From NCBI RefSeq assembly GCF_029577735.1, contig NZ_JARQTO010000009.1:124001-188000 (forward strand): a stretch of DNA of 64,000 nt. The letters run 5' to 3'. The position numbers were made by a program, and so were the translations under genes. Under the pieces are notes generated by a model. That model worked only from the letters and a program-made list of their open reading frames with translations. It made no database searches and was not told where the DNA came from. This document shows positions 50,726 to 59,148 of this stretch, piece after piece (the first letter of the stretch is position 1; each line of letters opens with the position of its first letter). This DNA is from Exercitatus varius (GTDB taxonomy: Bacteria; Pseudomonadota; Gammaproteobacteria; Enterobacterales; Pasteurellaceae).

Positions 50726-50741
50726 TTTTCTCACTTCCCAA

Positions 50742-50779
50742 AAATACAGTATGTTTTTCCGAATATACTGTATTTTTTT
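50742..50779 (+). terminator. smpB terminator
   Basis: AAATACAGTAT (50742-50752) pairs perfectly with ATACTGTATTT (50765-50775) across a 12-nt loop, running into T7. The stem is A/T-rich. Confidence 0.75.
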
Positions 50780-50808
50780 GTATTTATAGGTTGTATATAT
50801 AGTGAAAA

Positions 50809-50843
50809 CTGTATAGAATATCAATCATTGTATACAACCACAG
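50809..50843 (+). promoter_or_regulatory. Two LexA operators before lexA
   Basis: Box 1 is CTGTATAGAATATCAA (50809-50824), a CTG-N10-CAA near-match. Box 2 is TTGTATACAACCACAG (50828-50843), TTG-N10-CAG, closely like the second E. coli lexA operator. They are 19 bp apart, and box 2 overlaps the AGGGA Shine-Dalgarno of lexA. A TATATA at 50795-50800 may be the -10. Confidence 0.7.
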
Positions 50844-50852
50844 GGAAATATT

Positions 50853-51485
50853 ATGTCATTAGCCAAACCACTTACTGCCCGCCAGCAAGAAGTTTATAAC
50901 TTTCTCAAACACTACATCGAAACGACCGGCATGCCGCCGACACGTGCCGAAATTTCCCGCGAATTAGGTTTTCGTTCCCCTAACGCGGCGGAAGAGCATT
51001 TGAAAGCTCTTGCTCGCAAAGGCGCCGTAGAAATTTTAGCCGGCACCTCACGGGGTATCCGTTTACTGCTTGACGCCGCCAATGACGAACCGGAAGGTTT
51101 ACCGTTAATCGGTCAGGTGGCCGCCGGCGAACCGATTCTGGCGGAACAGCATATTGAAGGCACTTATCGCGTCGATCCCGATATGTTTAAACCGCAGGCG
51201 GATTTCCTGCTTAAAGTGAACGGACAATCTATGAAAAATATTGGCATTTTAGATGGCGATTTGCTTGCCGTACACAGTACAAAAGACGTACGCAACGGGC
51301 AAGTGATTGTGGCGCGCATTGAAGATGAAGTCACGGTAAAACGTTTGGAACGCAAAGGCGATATTATTTATCTCCATGCGGAAAATGAAGAATTTGCGCC
51401 GATTGTCGTCAATTTACGCGAACAGGAACGTTTTGAAATTGAAGGAATCGCCGTAGGTATTATTCGCAATAATGCATGGATGTAA
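50853..51485 (+). CDS. lexA: SOS repressor LexA
   Basis: 210 residues. The N-terminal winged helix (1-70; MPPTRAEISRELGFRSPNAA) binds operators. The cleavage bond is Ala91-Gly92 (VAAGEP) and the catalytic dyad is Ser126 (NGQSMKNIG) and Lys163 (VTVKRLERKG). RecA filaments trigger self-cleavage and SOS induction. All functional residues are intact, unlike the UmuD-like paralogue at 22.5 kb. Two operators upstream imply autoregulation. Confidence 0.97.
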   Translation: MSLAKPLTARQQEVYNFLKHYIETTGMPPTRAEISRELGFRSPNAAEEHLKALARKGAVEILAGTSRGIRLLLDAANDEPEGLPLIGQVAAGEPILAEQHIEGTYRVDPDMFKPQADFLLKVNGQSMKNIGILDGDLLAVHSTKDVRNGQVIVARIEDEVTVKRLERKGDIIYLHAENEEFAPIVVNLREQERFEIEGIAVGIIRNNAWM

Positions 51486-51819
51486 TTGTTCCGGAAATCC
51501 TTTGACGCGGCAAAACTCAATCAAAGTGCGGTGAAAAATCGCAACGTTTTTTTAATTAATCTTAACGATTGTTAGTTAAGGTAAGTGTCGTATTATTCGT
51601 TGGTTACACCGTGAACGGTAAATTTTAAACGCTATGGTTAAGTTTTCGCAGATATAAAGCGTTATCGGAACAATGGCGTGGCAAAAATGTCGTTAAGGAA
51701 AATGCATGACGGAGAAAGAATTAAAAATGATCAAATTTTTGACCGCACTTTGATCATTTTTCAATTTCCCGCATGTCTCTGATTTGGCTCGGAAGCTTGT
51801 TTTTATTGTTAATATCGCT
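51486..51819. other. 334-bp gene-free region between lexA and rnhA
   Basis: There is no supportable gene. It contains one USS near 51523, a T7 run at about 51547 that may end lexA transcription, and the 39-bp hairpin at 51723. Tiny frames such as the 15-codon one from 51705 have no family resemblance. An unannotated small RNA is possible but nothing specific was recognised. Confidence 0.5.
51723..51761. terminator. Hairpin enclosing a USS, downstream of rnhA
   Basis: AAAAATGATCAAA (51723-51735) and TTTGATCATTTTT (51749-51761) form a perfect 13-bp stem whose 13-nt loop holds most of a single USS. Outer A/T runs allow termination in both directions; rnhA ends 59 nt away. Confidence 0.7.
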
Positions 51820-52284
51820 TCAATCCGGCTGATAACCGACATCTTCCGATGTCGGATTTTCCGCTCCCTGTTTTGCAAGCTCATCACAAATTTCATTTTC
51901 GCGATGACCGGAATGCCCTTTAACCCAACGCCAATGAATGTCATGAGATTGGATAGCCGCGTCCAACGCCATCCATAAATCCTGATTTTTAACCGGCTTG
52001 CCTGTACTGGCTTTCCAATTATTTTTTTTCCAGTTGAAAATCCATTGGGTTATGCCGTTTTTCATGTACTGGCTGTCACTATGCAAGGTAATCCGGCAGG
52101 GTTCTTTCAATAAATTTAACGCCTCAATAACGGCGCGTAATTCCATGCGATTATTGGTAGTTAAAAAATAGCCTTTTGATAAGGTTTTTTCATGTTGTTT
52201 ATAGCGCAGAAGCACGCCGATTCCGCCGGCTCCCGGATTGCCGAGACAAGAACCGTCAGTAAAAATTTCAATCTGTTTTCCCAT
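51820..52284 (-). CDS. rnhA: Ribonuclease HI
   Basis: 154 residues. Catalytic acids are Asp10 (IFTDGSCLGNPG), Glu48 (NRMELRAVIEA), Asp70 (LHSDSQYM) and the late Asp in ENEICDELAKQG. It cuts the RNA strand of RNA-DNA hybrids. It is divergent from dnaQ with 72 bp between them, the same gene pair as in E. coli. Confidence 0.96.
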   Translation of the reverse strand: MGKQIEIFTDGSCLGNPGAGGIGVLLRYKQHEKTLSKGYFLTTNNRMELRAVIEALNLLKEPCRITLHSDSQYMKNGITQWIFNWKKNNWKASTGKPVKNQDLWMALDAAIQSHDIHWRWVKGHSGHRENEICDELAKQGAENPTSEDVGYQPD

Positions 52285-52356
52285 AATCTGTTACAATCAT
52301 CCCCTAAAAGTGCGGTTGATAATAGCGCAAATAAACAAAAATAGACAGCAAGAACC

Positions 52357-53136
52357 ATGAAAGAAGAAAATGAAATTATTCGCCAAATTGTGCTCGATAC
52401 CGAAACAACGGGTATGAATCAATTCGGCGCACATTATGAAGGACATTGCATTATCGAAATCGGTGCGGTGGAACTGATTAACCGCAAATATACCGGCCGT
52501 AAATTGCATTTATATGTCAAACCCGATCGCCCTATTGATCCCGAAGCAATTAAAGTTCACGGCATCACCGACGAAATGCTGGCCGATAAACCGGACTTCG
52601 CCGCCGTCGCGCAGGAATTCATTGATTTTATCAAAGATGCGGAATTGCTCATTCATAACGCTCCCTTCGACGTGGGCTTTATGGATTACGAATTCCGCAA
52701 ACATCATATAGATGTCAAAACGGCGGATATTTGCACGATAACGGATACGCTCCAAATGGCGCGCCGGCAATATCCGGGGAAACGCAATAATTTAGACGCA
52801 TTGTGCGATCGTCTGCATATCGACAACAGCAAACGAACCTTGCACGGAGCATTGCTGGATGCGGAGATTTTAGGCGACGTATATTTAGCCATGACCGGCG
52901 GACAAGTCAGCCTGTTTGCCGAACAAGAAACCGAAACGCCGGTTCCGCAAGCGGAAGAAATCAAAGAAGAATTGACTCCCGTTAAAATTTCCTCAGAAGG
53001 GTTAATCGCTTTACCGTTAACCGAAGAGGAATCTGCGGCTCATGCAGAATATCTTTCGTTAATTAACAAAAAGAGCAAAGATAACTGTATTTGGATCAAA
53101 AGATTGTCTCCGAACGCTAATAAAACCGTGCATTAA
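52357..53136 (+). CDS. dnaQ: DNA polymerase III epsilon subunit (proofreading exonuclease)
   Basis: 259 residues. The DEDDh exonuclease domain is residues 1-185: Exo I IVLDTETTGMN with the catalytic Asp/Glu, Exo II HNAPFDVGFMDYE, and Exo III HGALLDAEIL with the active-site His and Asp. The C-terminal tail beyond about 205 binds the alpha subunit and here is longer than in E. coli (243 residues), ending in a basic stretch. It is divergent from rnhA and followed by the tRNA-Asp pair. Confidence 0.95.
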   Translation: MKEENEIIRQIVLDTETTGMNQFGAHYEGHCIIEIGAVELINRKYTGRKLHLYVKPDRPIDPEAIKVHGITDEMLADKPDFAAVAQEFIDFIKDAELLIHNAPFDVGFMDYEFRKHHIDVKTADICTITDTLQMARRQYPGKRNNLDALCDRLHIDNSKRTLHGALLDAEILGDVYLAMTGGQVSLFAEQETETPVPQAEEIKEELTPVKISSEGLIALPLTEEESAAHAEYLSLINKKSKDNCIWIKRLSPNANKTVH

Positions 53137-53170
53137 TTAAGCAAGCGGATCCAAACCGGAGAAAAAACAG

Positions 53171-53199
53171 TTGACGAAAACGCTTATGACAAGTATCAT
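53171..53199 (+). promoter_or_regulatory. Promoter of the tRNA-Asp pair
   Basis: TTGACG (53171-53176), 17 bp, TATCAT (53194-53199), 14 bp before the first mature tRNA. Confidence 0.8.
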
Positions 53200-53213
53200 T
53201 CGCAACACTTAGC

Positions 53214-53290
53214 GGAGTGGTAGTTCAGCTGGTTAGAATACCTGCCTGTCACGCAGGGGGTCGCGGGTTCGAGTCCCGTCCATTCCGCCA
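53214..53290 (+). tRNA. tRNA-Asp(GTC), copy 1
   Basis: 77 nt with encoded CCA. Acceptor GGAGTGG pairs with CCATTCC, the anticodon loop CTGTCAC reads GTC, and the T-arm is GGGTTCGAGTCCC. It is identical in sequence to copy 2. Confidence 0.97.
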
Positions 53291-53324
53291 ACTTTTTCAA
53301 TTTGATTCCTTATAAATTAGCTGC

Positions 53325-53401
53325 GGAGTGGTAGTTCAGCTGGTTAGAATACCTGCCTGTCACGCAGGGGGTCGCGGGTTCGAGTCCCGTCCATTCCGCC
53401 A
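53325..53401 (+). tRNA. tRNA-Asp(GTC), copy 2
   Basis: 77 nt, identical to copy 1, separated from it by 34 bp; the two share the upstream promoter and the downstream terminator. Confidence 0.97.
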
Positions 53402-53407
53402 ACATTC

Positions 53408-53435
53408 AAAAAGCACAGTTTAGACTGTGCTTTTT
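53408..53435 (+). terminator. Terminator of the tRNA-Asp pair
   Basis: AAAAAGCACAGT (53408-53419) pairs with ACTGTGCTTTTT (53424-53435), loop TTAG; the stem runs into its T-tract. Confidence 0.92.
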
Positions 53436-53512
53436 ACTTTTACAAAATATAAAAATCCCCTGAGATCTGATATACTTCCACGAATTTTATTCCGAATTAA
53501 GAGATATTTTTT

Positions 53513-55027
53513 ATGACAACTCCCGTTGTGGCGCTCGTCGGTCGCCCTAATGTAGGTAAATCTACTCTATTCAACCGCTTAACCCGCACGCGTGATGCAT
53601 TAGTGGCGGACTTTCCCGGTTTAACCCGAGATCGTAAATACGGCCAGGCTAATATTGCGGGCTATGATTTCATCGTCATTGATACCGGCGGAATTGACGG
53701 TTCCGAGGAAGGTGTCGAAGAAAAAATGGCGGAACAATCGCTGCTCGCCGTTGAAGAAGCGGATGTGGTGCTGTTTCTGGTGGACGCGCGCGCAGGCTTA
53801 ACGCCCGCCGACATCGGCATTGCCAACTATCTTCGTCAGCGTCAGAACAAAATCACGATTGTGGTCGCCAACAAAACCGATGGTATTGACGCTGATTCTC
53901 ATTGCGCGGAATTCTATCAGCTGGGATTGGGTGACATCGCCCAAATTGCCGCCGCCCAAGGGCGTGGCGTCGCACAACTGATGGAAACCGTGCTGGCTCC
54001 GCTTGCTGAAAAAATGGGGGAAAGTGCGGTCGAAAATAGCGAAGATTTTGAAGAACAGGACGAATGGGAACAATCCTTCGATTTTTCCGACGAAAACGAT
54101 ACCGCATTATTAGACGAAGCGTTGGAAGAAGAAAATACGGGGCCGGATCATAAAAACATTAAAATCGCGATTGTCGGGCGTCCGAACGTAGGAAAATCCA
54201 CCCTCACCAACCGCATTTTAGGTGAAGAGCGCGTAGTGGTTTACGACTTACCCGGCACAACGCGCGACAGTATTTATATTCCGATGGAACGTGACGGTCA
54301 GCATTACACAATTATCGATACCGCCGGGGTACGCAAACGCGGCAAAGTTCATTTAACCGTCGAAAAATTCTCCGTCATTAAAACCTTACAAGCCATTCAG
54401 GATGCCAATGTCGTGTTATTGACGATTGATGCCCGCGAAGGTATTTCCGATCAGGATTTATCGTTACTCGGCTTTATTCTGAATGCCGGTCGTTCCTTGG
54501 TCATCGTGGTAAATAAATGGGACGGATTGGATCAGGATGTTAAAGATCGTGTGAAATCCGAACTCGATCGCCGCCTGGATTTTATCGATTTTGCCCGCGT
54601 ACATTTTATTTCCGCCTTGCACGGCAGCGGAGTCGGCAATCTGTTTGAATCCGTGCGAGAAGCTTACGCCTGCGCAACGCAAAAAATGACCACATCATTG
54701 CTGACGCGAATTCTGCAAATGGCAACGGACGAACACCAGCCGCCGATGGTCGGCGGTCGCCGTATTAAGCTGAAATATGCGCATCCGGGCGGTTATAACC
54801 CGCCGATTATCGTTGTACACGGTAATCAAATGGACAAACTGCCGGACAGTTATAAACGTTATCTGTCAAACTATTATCGGCGCAGCCTGAAAATCGTCGG
54901 CTCACCGATTCGCATTCAGTTCCAGGAAGGCAACAACCCGTTTGCCGGCAAACGCAACAAATTAACACCGAATCAGTTGCGCAAACGCAAACGCCTAATG
55001 AAATTTATTAAGAAATCAAAACGTTAA
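53513..55027 (+). CDS. der: Ribosome-assembly GTPase Der (EngA)
   Basis: 504 residues with two tandem G domains. Domain 1 has GRPNVGKSTLFNRL (about 10-23), DTGG and NKTDG. Domain 2 (from about 217) has a second GRPNVGKSTLTNRI, DTAGVRKRGK and NKWDG. The C-terminal KH-like domain (about 395-480) and a very basic tail (KRNKLTPNQLRKRKRLMKFI) bind rRNA. The acidic linker between the G domains (about 165-210) is rich in Glu/Asp. Der matures the 50S subunit. Upstream are the tRNA-Asp genes; downstream is a USS terminator. Confidence 0.96.
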   Translation: MTTPVVALVGRPNVGKSTLFNRLTRTRDALVADFPGLTRDRKYGQANIAGYDFIVIDTGGIDGSEEGVEEKMAEQSLLAVEEADVVLFLVDARAGLTPADIGIANYLRQRQNKITIVVANKTDGIDADSHCAEFYQLGLGDIAQIAAAQGRGVAQLMETVLAPLAEKMGESAVENSEDFEEQDEWEQSFDFSDENDTALLDEALEEENTGPDHKNIKIAIVGRPNVGKSTLTNRILGEERVVVYDLPGTTRDSIYIPMERDGQHYTIIDTAGVRKRGKVHLTVEKFSVIKTLQAIQDANVVLLTIDAREGISDQDLSLLGFILNAGRSLVIVVNKWDGLDQDVKDRVKSELDRRLDFIDFARVHFISALHGSGVGNLFESVREAYACATQKMTTSLLTRILQMATDEHQPPMVGGRRIKLKYAHPGGYNPPIIVVHGNQMDKLPDSYKRYLSNYYRRSLKIVGSPIRIQFQEGNNPFAGKRNKLTPNQLRKRKRLMKFIKKSKR

Positions 55028-55029
55028 CA

Positions 55030-55059
55030 AAAAGTGCGGTCAAATTTGACCGCACTTTT
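55030..55059. terminator. 30-bp perfect palindrome of two USS, der/sotB
   Basis: AAAAGTGCGGTCAAA (55030-55044) abuts its exact complement TTTGACCGCACTTTT (55045-55059) with no spacer. It lies between convergent der and sotB and should end both. Confidence 0.88.
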
Positions 55060-55082
55060 CATTATCCTCCACTGAAACTTAA

Positions 55083-56264
55083 TTATTCGGATGGCACATT
55101 GCGATATTTCAAATGAAGGACAACAAATAACGCAATGCCCAGCACACCAATCAGCGCGCCCGCAAAACCGATACCGCCTAAACCCCAATGCCGCATAACC
55201 TGATTACCGATTAAAGCGCCGCCACCGATGCCCACATTATAAATCCCCGAATAAATCGCCGTGGCCACATCCGTCGCGTCCGGAGCCTGCTGCAACACGC
55301 GCATTTGTAACCCGATCGACAGGCCTGAAATTCCGATTCCCCACACAAAAATTAAGATCAGCATTAACGCGGTATAACCGCTTAGCAAATACACCGAACA
55401 AAGCGATAAAATCAGCAAGCCCATGGCACTCATCACGAATTTGATCGGGGAAAAACGATAAATACGTCCGAATAAGAAACTAGCCACAAAGCCCGCCAGC
55501 CCGAAAATAAGCAACACAAGCGTCGCGCTGCCTTCCGTCATACCGCCGATTTCTTTCACGAAGGGTTCGATATAGCTGTATGCCGTAAAATGGGCGGAAA
55601 TAATCAGCACGGTCACCGCGTAGCTTCCCATCAGCAAAGGACGCTTCACCAAACTCGGTAAACTGGCGAAAGATCCTGCGTTTTTGCTGGGCAAATGCGG
55701 TAAGAGTTTTGCCAGAACGAGCATTACCACAAAAGCCGACAAGGCGATCAAGGCAAATGTGGTACGCCACCCCAGCCATTGTCCGATTATTCGTCCTAAA
55801 GGCAAACCCAGCACCATCGCCATGGAAGAACCCATCGCGATCATACCCAATGCCTGCGTTTGCTTTCCTTTTGGGGCAATTCGCATGGCAAGAGCGGCGG
55901 TAATCGACCAAAACACCGCATGCGCCAAGGCAATTAATATGCGGGAAAGTAAAAGAATGCCGTAATTCCAGGCGATGACCGACAAAATATGTCCGCTAAC
56001 AAACAACAGAAACAATTTTAATAACAGGCTTCGACGTTCCGATTTTGCCGTAATTAACATTAACGGCAAGGACATCAGCGACACAATCCAGGCATAAACC
56101 GTGATCATCAGCCCGGTTTGCGAAACGGGCATCGCAAAACTCTGCGCAATATCGGAGAGCAAGGCGACGGGAACAAATTCGGTCGTATTAAAAATAAAGG
56201 CGGCAAACGCTATGGCTACAATACGAAAATTAGCAAAGCGCTCGAATTTTGCAGTGTTAAACAT
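55083..56264 (-). CDS. sotB: MFS sugar efflux transporter, SotB type
   Basis: 393 residues, twelve membrane helices, major facilitator superfamily DHA1 branch. AFAAFIFNTTEFVPVALLSD (about 18-37) and the helix-5 antiporter-like region GSSMAMVLGLPLGRIIGQWL (about 144-163) are typical of SotB/YdeA. The E. coli relative exports arabinose and IPTG-like sugars; the substrate here is inferred. Its start overlaps the asmA stop by one base, so it ends the udk-dcd-asmA-sotB run. Confidence 0.8.
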   Translation of the reverse strand: MFNTAKFERFANFRIVAIAFAAFIFNTTEFVPVALLSDIAQSFAMPVSQTGLMITVYAWIVSLMSLPLMLITAKSERRSLLLKLFLLFVSGHILSVIAWNYGILLLSRILIALAHAVFWSITAALAMRIAPKGKQTQALGMIAMGSSMAMVLGLPLGRIIGQWLGWRTTFALIALSAFVVMLVLAKLLPHLPSKNAGSFASLPSLVKRPLLMGSYAVTVLIISAHFTAYSYIEPFVKEIGGMTEGSATLVLLIFGLAGFVASFLFGRIYRFSPIKFVMSAMGLLILSLCSVYLLSGYTALMLILIFVWGIGISGLSIGLQMRVLQQAPDATDVATAIYSGIYNVGIGGGALIGNQVMRHWGLGGIGFAGALIGVLGIALFVVLHLKYRNVPSE

Positions 56265-57616
56265 TATCTAAACTTCTCACGCAGAAAATCTTTTAACTGA
56301 TTACGGAAATCGCGATTAAATTTCACTTTATATTGAGGAGATTTGCAATCGCCGAAAAAATGCACCGGTAGGGTTAGGGCGCGGTAACGTTCGTCATTGG
56401 AGGAAATATAGGTCATAAAATCACAATAACCCGTGATTAAATCCACATATCCCTGACTTTTTGCCGTAAAGTCGCGATGCAGCATTTGCGTACGGTCAAC
56501 GCGAATGCCTTCGGGTTCCCAGCGAAATTGGGTTTCAAGTACATCAAAAGAGGTTTCGATATGCTTATTATTCAGCTCGCTTTCATCATAGTTAAGCGGC
56601 ACATACTGACCAATCAGCGCCAGCAATCCCACGCCTTTTAATTTACCTTCCGTCACGCGTCCCGTAATCATACCGTGGCGAGGCAAAGCGTCTTGCGAAA
56701 ATAAATCCGCTTCAACGGAAACGTCCCCTGAAATCAAATCCGGAATATTAAACGCTTTCAACCAATCCGCCAGCACCAAATGCTGAGCGGAAATCATTAA
56801 ATGATAAGGTTCCGGCCGTGTCGATTGAGAGTGGGATTCAAGATTAGCGGACAACCGCCCTTTATCGGATATAAAAGGAAACTGAACGACCGCATTAAGC
56901 CGGGGCTCGGTTTGAATGCGAGCATTCACCTCATTAAGGGCAATGTGATTAAACTCCGCGCCGGCCAAATTGACAATATAGCCTTCTTGCGGCAAGCGCA
57001 AAATTTCACCGTTCTTCCAGTTTAAAAGAATTTGTTCGGCATTAAATAAACGGCGTTTTTTCAGCTGAATTGTCGCCTTTACATTATTCAGGCGAAGACC
57101 CGATGAAATCGGTCTTAACGCCCCTTCAAAGGTTAATTTGTCCTCTTGTTCATTTAAAGCCGCAACATTAATGAACAATTCGGGCATTTTTTCCGGGAAG
57201 TCGGAACCTTGGCGATATTGCGCCGACAACGCGGGCAATGAGGCTAACTTTAAGTTTTCCGGCGTGATCACGGCGTTAATTTGCTGAAAATAAAAATTCT
57301 CCTTCAAATTTGACCGCACTTTTCCGTTTTCCAGTTGCAAATCGGCGATTGCCGATTGCCCGAATAACCATCCCCACCAACTGAAATTTAAGCGAACCCG
57401 TTCCGCGGAGAAAGACATATCTTCCGTTAAATAAGTGACGCCGGCTAAATCAATAGCGGGCGAAGGCAACCAATTTACCCGAGACTGCGCCACTTGAATG
57501 CGGTTATCCTGCAAAAGTGCGGTCAGTTTTTGCTCGATTTTGCCTTTTTGCACATAAACAAAAGCCAAAAAGGCAAAGACAATCACAAGAAAGCCTATGC
57601 CTAATTTTTTCATCAT
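56264..57616 (-). CDS. asmA: AsmA-family protein (short)
   Basis: 450 residues against about 617 in E. coli. One N-terminal membrane anchor (about 4-24) is followed by the AsmA N-terminal segment (NRIQVAQSRVNWLPSPAIDL) and a long beta-rich periplasmic region. The C-terminal part has GDVSVEADLFSQDALPRHGM. AsmA proteins resemble bridge-like lipid transporters and affect outer-membrane assembly; the shorter form would give a shorter groove. Position directly after dcd (1-nt overlap) matches E. coli udk-dcd-asmA. Confidence 0.85.
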   Translation of the reverse strand: MMKKLGIGFLVIVFAFLAFVYVQKGKIEQKLTALLQDNRIQVAQSRVNWLPSPAIDLAGVTYLTEDMSFSAERVRLNFSWWGWLFGQSAIADLQLENGKVRSNLKENFYFQQINAVITPENLKLASLPALSAQYRQGSDFPEKMPELFINVAALNEQEDKLTFEGALRPISSGLRLNNVKATIQLKKRRLFNAEQILLNWKNGEILRLPQEGYIVNLAGAEFNHIALNEVNARIQTEPRLNAVVQFPFISDKGRLSANLESHSQSTRPEPYHLMISAQHLVLADWLKAFNIPDLISGDVSVEADLFSQDALPRHGMITGRVTEGKLKGVGLLALIGQYVPLNYDESELNNKHIETSFDVLETQFRWEPEGIRVDRTQMLHRDFTAKSQGYVDLITGYCDFMTYISSNDERYRALTLPVHFFGDCKSPQYKVKFNRDFRNQLKDFLREKFR

Positions 57617-58200
57617 TATTTGTCCTGATTAATACGGCTTGCCACCGCGCTTTGCTGATTTTTATATTTTGCGTCCTGGCGGCTGTTGTAAGGCCGCGCC
57701 GCCGGTCCGCTTAATACTTCAAAACTCAGGGCGCCGATGATCATGTTAGGACGCAACGCCAGCGGCAATTTACCGGAATTATAGAATTCCAATACGATTT
57801 TACCTTCCCAGCCCGGATCAATACGATGGGCCGTGACATGCACCATTAACCCTAAACGCGCCAGCGAAGAACGCCCGTCCAGCCAACCGATAATATTATC
57901 GGGCAGTTTAACGCTTTCCAGCGTCGTCGCTAGTGCCAACACGCCGGGATGCAGAAAAAATGCCTCATCGTCGGCAATGATGATTTCGTCGCTCATCACC
58001 CGTTCAAGTTGTTCCGCCACCGCTTCTTTCGGTCCGCTCACATCGATGTAAGCGGCGGAATGGTCGCGAAAAACACGAAAGGAATTTCCCAAACGCAAAT
58101 CGATGGTCGCACCGTTGATTTTGCTGTTATCCGGACGCGGGAAAATGCCGATAACGCCTTCGTCCAAGTGTTTTTCAATATCGGTGTCACAAAGTCTCAT
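57616..58200 (-). CDS. dcd: dCTP deaminase
   Basis: 194 residues of the trimeric dUTPase-like fold. The N-terminus MRLCDTDIEKHLDEGVIGIF and the substrate motif GWLDGRSSLARLGLMVHVTA (about 105-124) match enterobacterial Dcd, with the deaminase Glu in the following strand IVLEFYN. It converts dCTP to dUTP for thymidylate synthesis. It lies 1 nt from udk and overlaps asmA by 1 nt. Confidence 0.95.
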   Translation of the reverse strand: MRLCDTDIEKHLDEGVIGIFPRPDNSKINGATIDLRLGNSFRVFRDHSAAYIDVSGPKEAVAEQLERVMSDEIIIADDEAFFLHPGVLALATTLESVKLPDNIIGWLDGRSSLARLGLMVHVTAHRIDPGWEGKIVLEFYNSGKLPLALRPNMIIGALSFEVLSGPAARPYNSRQDAKYKNQQSAVASRINQDK

Positions 58201-58201
58201 C

Positions 58202-58840
58202 TTATCTTCCTAATAATTTCAAAATCTGCGCTTTTAACAATTCAATGGCCACGCGGTTTTTGCCGCCGCGCGGAATAATGACGTCCGCATATTGTTTGGA
58301 CGGTTCGATAAACTGCAAAAACATCGGTCTGACCGTCGTGCGGTATTGCTGAATAACGGATTCCATAGAACGTCCGCGTTGCACCATATCCCGCTGCAAA
58401 CGGCGAATAAAACAAATATCCAGCGGCGTATCGACAAATACCGACATGGACAATTCATTGCGCACGCGTTCGTCGGTAAGCAGCAAAATGCCTTCTAAAA
58501 TAATAATTTTGCGCGGTTCAAAATGGGTTATTTCTTTCGAACGGTTGTGTTCGGCATAATTATAAACGGGAATATCCACCGCTTTTCCCGCTTTCAGGGC
58601 GCGTAAATGTTCGATGAGCAAATCGCGGTCCATCGAATTCGGGTGGTCATAATTGGTTTTCGTTCGGGTTTCAAAATCCAGGTGACTTTGATCTTTGTAA
58701 TAGCTGTCTTCCGCGATAATGCCGATCTCGCCGCAATTTAATTCCCGTAATAATTCATCGTGAACGGTGGAAGCGATTAAACTTTTTCCAGACGCGGACG
58801 CGCCCGCGATGCCGATAATAATGCAAGATGTCTCTGCCAT
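58202..58840 (-). CDS. udk: Uridine/cytidine kinase
   Basis: 212 residues. The P-loop is GIAGASASGKS (about 9-19), followed by EDSYYKDQSHL (about 44-54), YDHPNS, and ILEGILLLTDERVR. It phosphorylates uridine and cytidine in pyrimidine salvage. It leads the udk-dcd-asmA-sotB unit, grouping two pyrimidine nucleotide enzymes. Confidence 0.95.
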   Translation of the reverse strand: MAETSCIIIGIAGASASGKSLIASTVHDELLRELNCGEIGIIAEDSYYKDQSHLDFETRTKTNYDHPNSMDRDLLIEHLRALKAGKAVDIPVYNYAEHNRSKEITHFEPRKIIILEGILLLTDERVRNELSMSVFVDTPLDICFIRRLQRDMVQRGRSMESVIQQYRTTVRPMFLQFIEPSKQYADVIIPRGGKNRVAIELLKAQILKLLGR

Positions 58841-58913
58841 AAATGCTGACCTGAATGGGTAAAATTGAAGAAATTATACGGGAAAATTGTGGTTTTTGAT
58901 AGCAATAGACCAA

Positions 58914-58950
58914 AAGTGCGGTCAAAATTTCCGGAATTTTGACCGCACTT
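58914..58950. terminator. isc operon terminator from a perfect inverted USS pair
   Basis: AAGTGCGGTCAAAATT (58914-58929) and AATTTTGACCGCACTT (58935-58950) are exact complements with a 5-nt loop. On the minus strand a short T-run follows, 4 nt past the iscX stop. Confidence 0.88.
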
Positions 58951-58953
58951 GGA

Positions 58954-59148
58954 TTATTGGTATTCTTCCAGCCATTTCAATAAAACGGCTTCGAGAATTT
59001 TTTCATTACTGGCATCGGGATTATCGTCAAATCCGTCCAATTCGCAAATCCACCGATGCATATCGGTGAAACGAACGGTTTGGGGATCTAAATCCGGATT
59101 GCGATCATACAAAGCTTCGGCAATTTCCTGCGCGTCCGTCCATTTCAT
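58954..59148 (-). CDS. iscX: IscX (YfhJ)
   Basis: 64-residue acidic protein: MKWTDAQEIAEALYDRNPDL, then TVRFTDMHRWICELDGFDDN, matching IscX. It binds IscS and iron and modulates cluster assembly. Its start overlaps the fdx stop by one base. Last gene of the isc operon. Confidence 0.95.
   Translation of the reverse strand: MKWTDAQEIAEALYDRNPDLDPQTVRFTDMHRWICELDGFDDNPDASNEKILEAVLLKWLEEYQ

Noticed and set aside
53214..53401. The repeated 77-bp unit as a possible integration site duplication
   Set aside because: The two copies are tRNA-Asp genes with one promoter and one terminator; no integrase or foreign DNA lies between or beside them.
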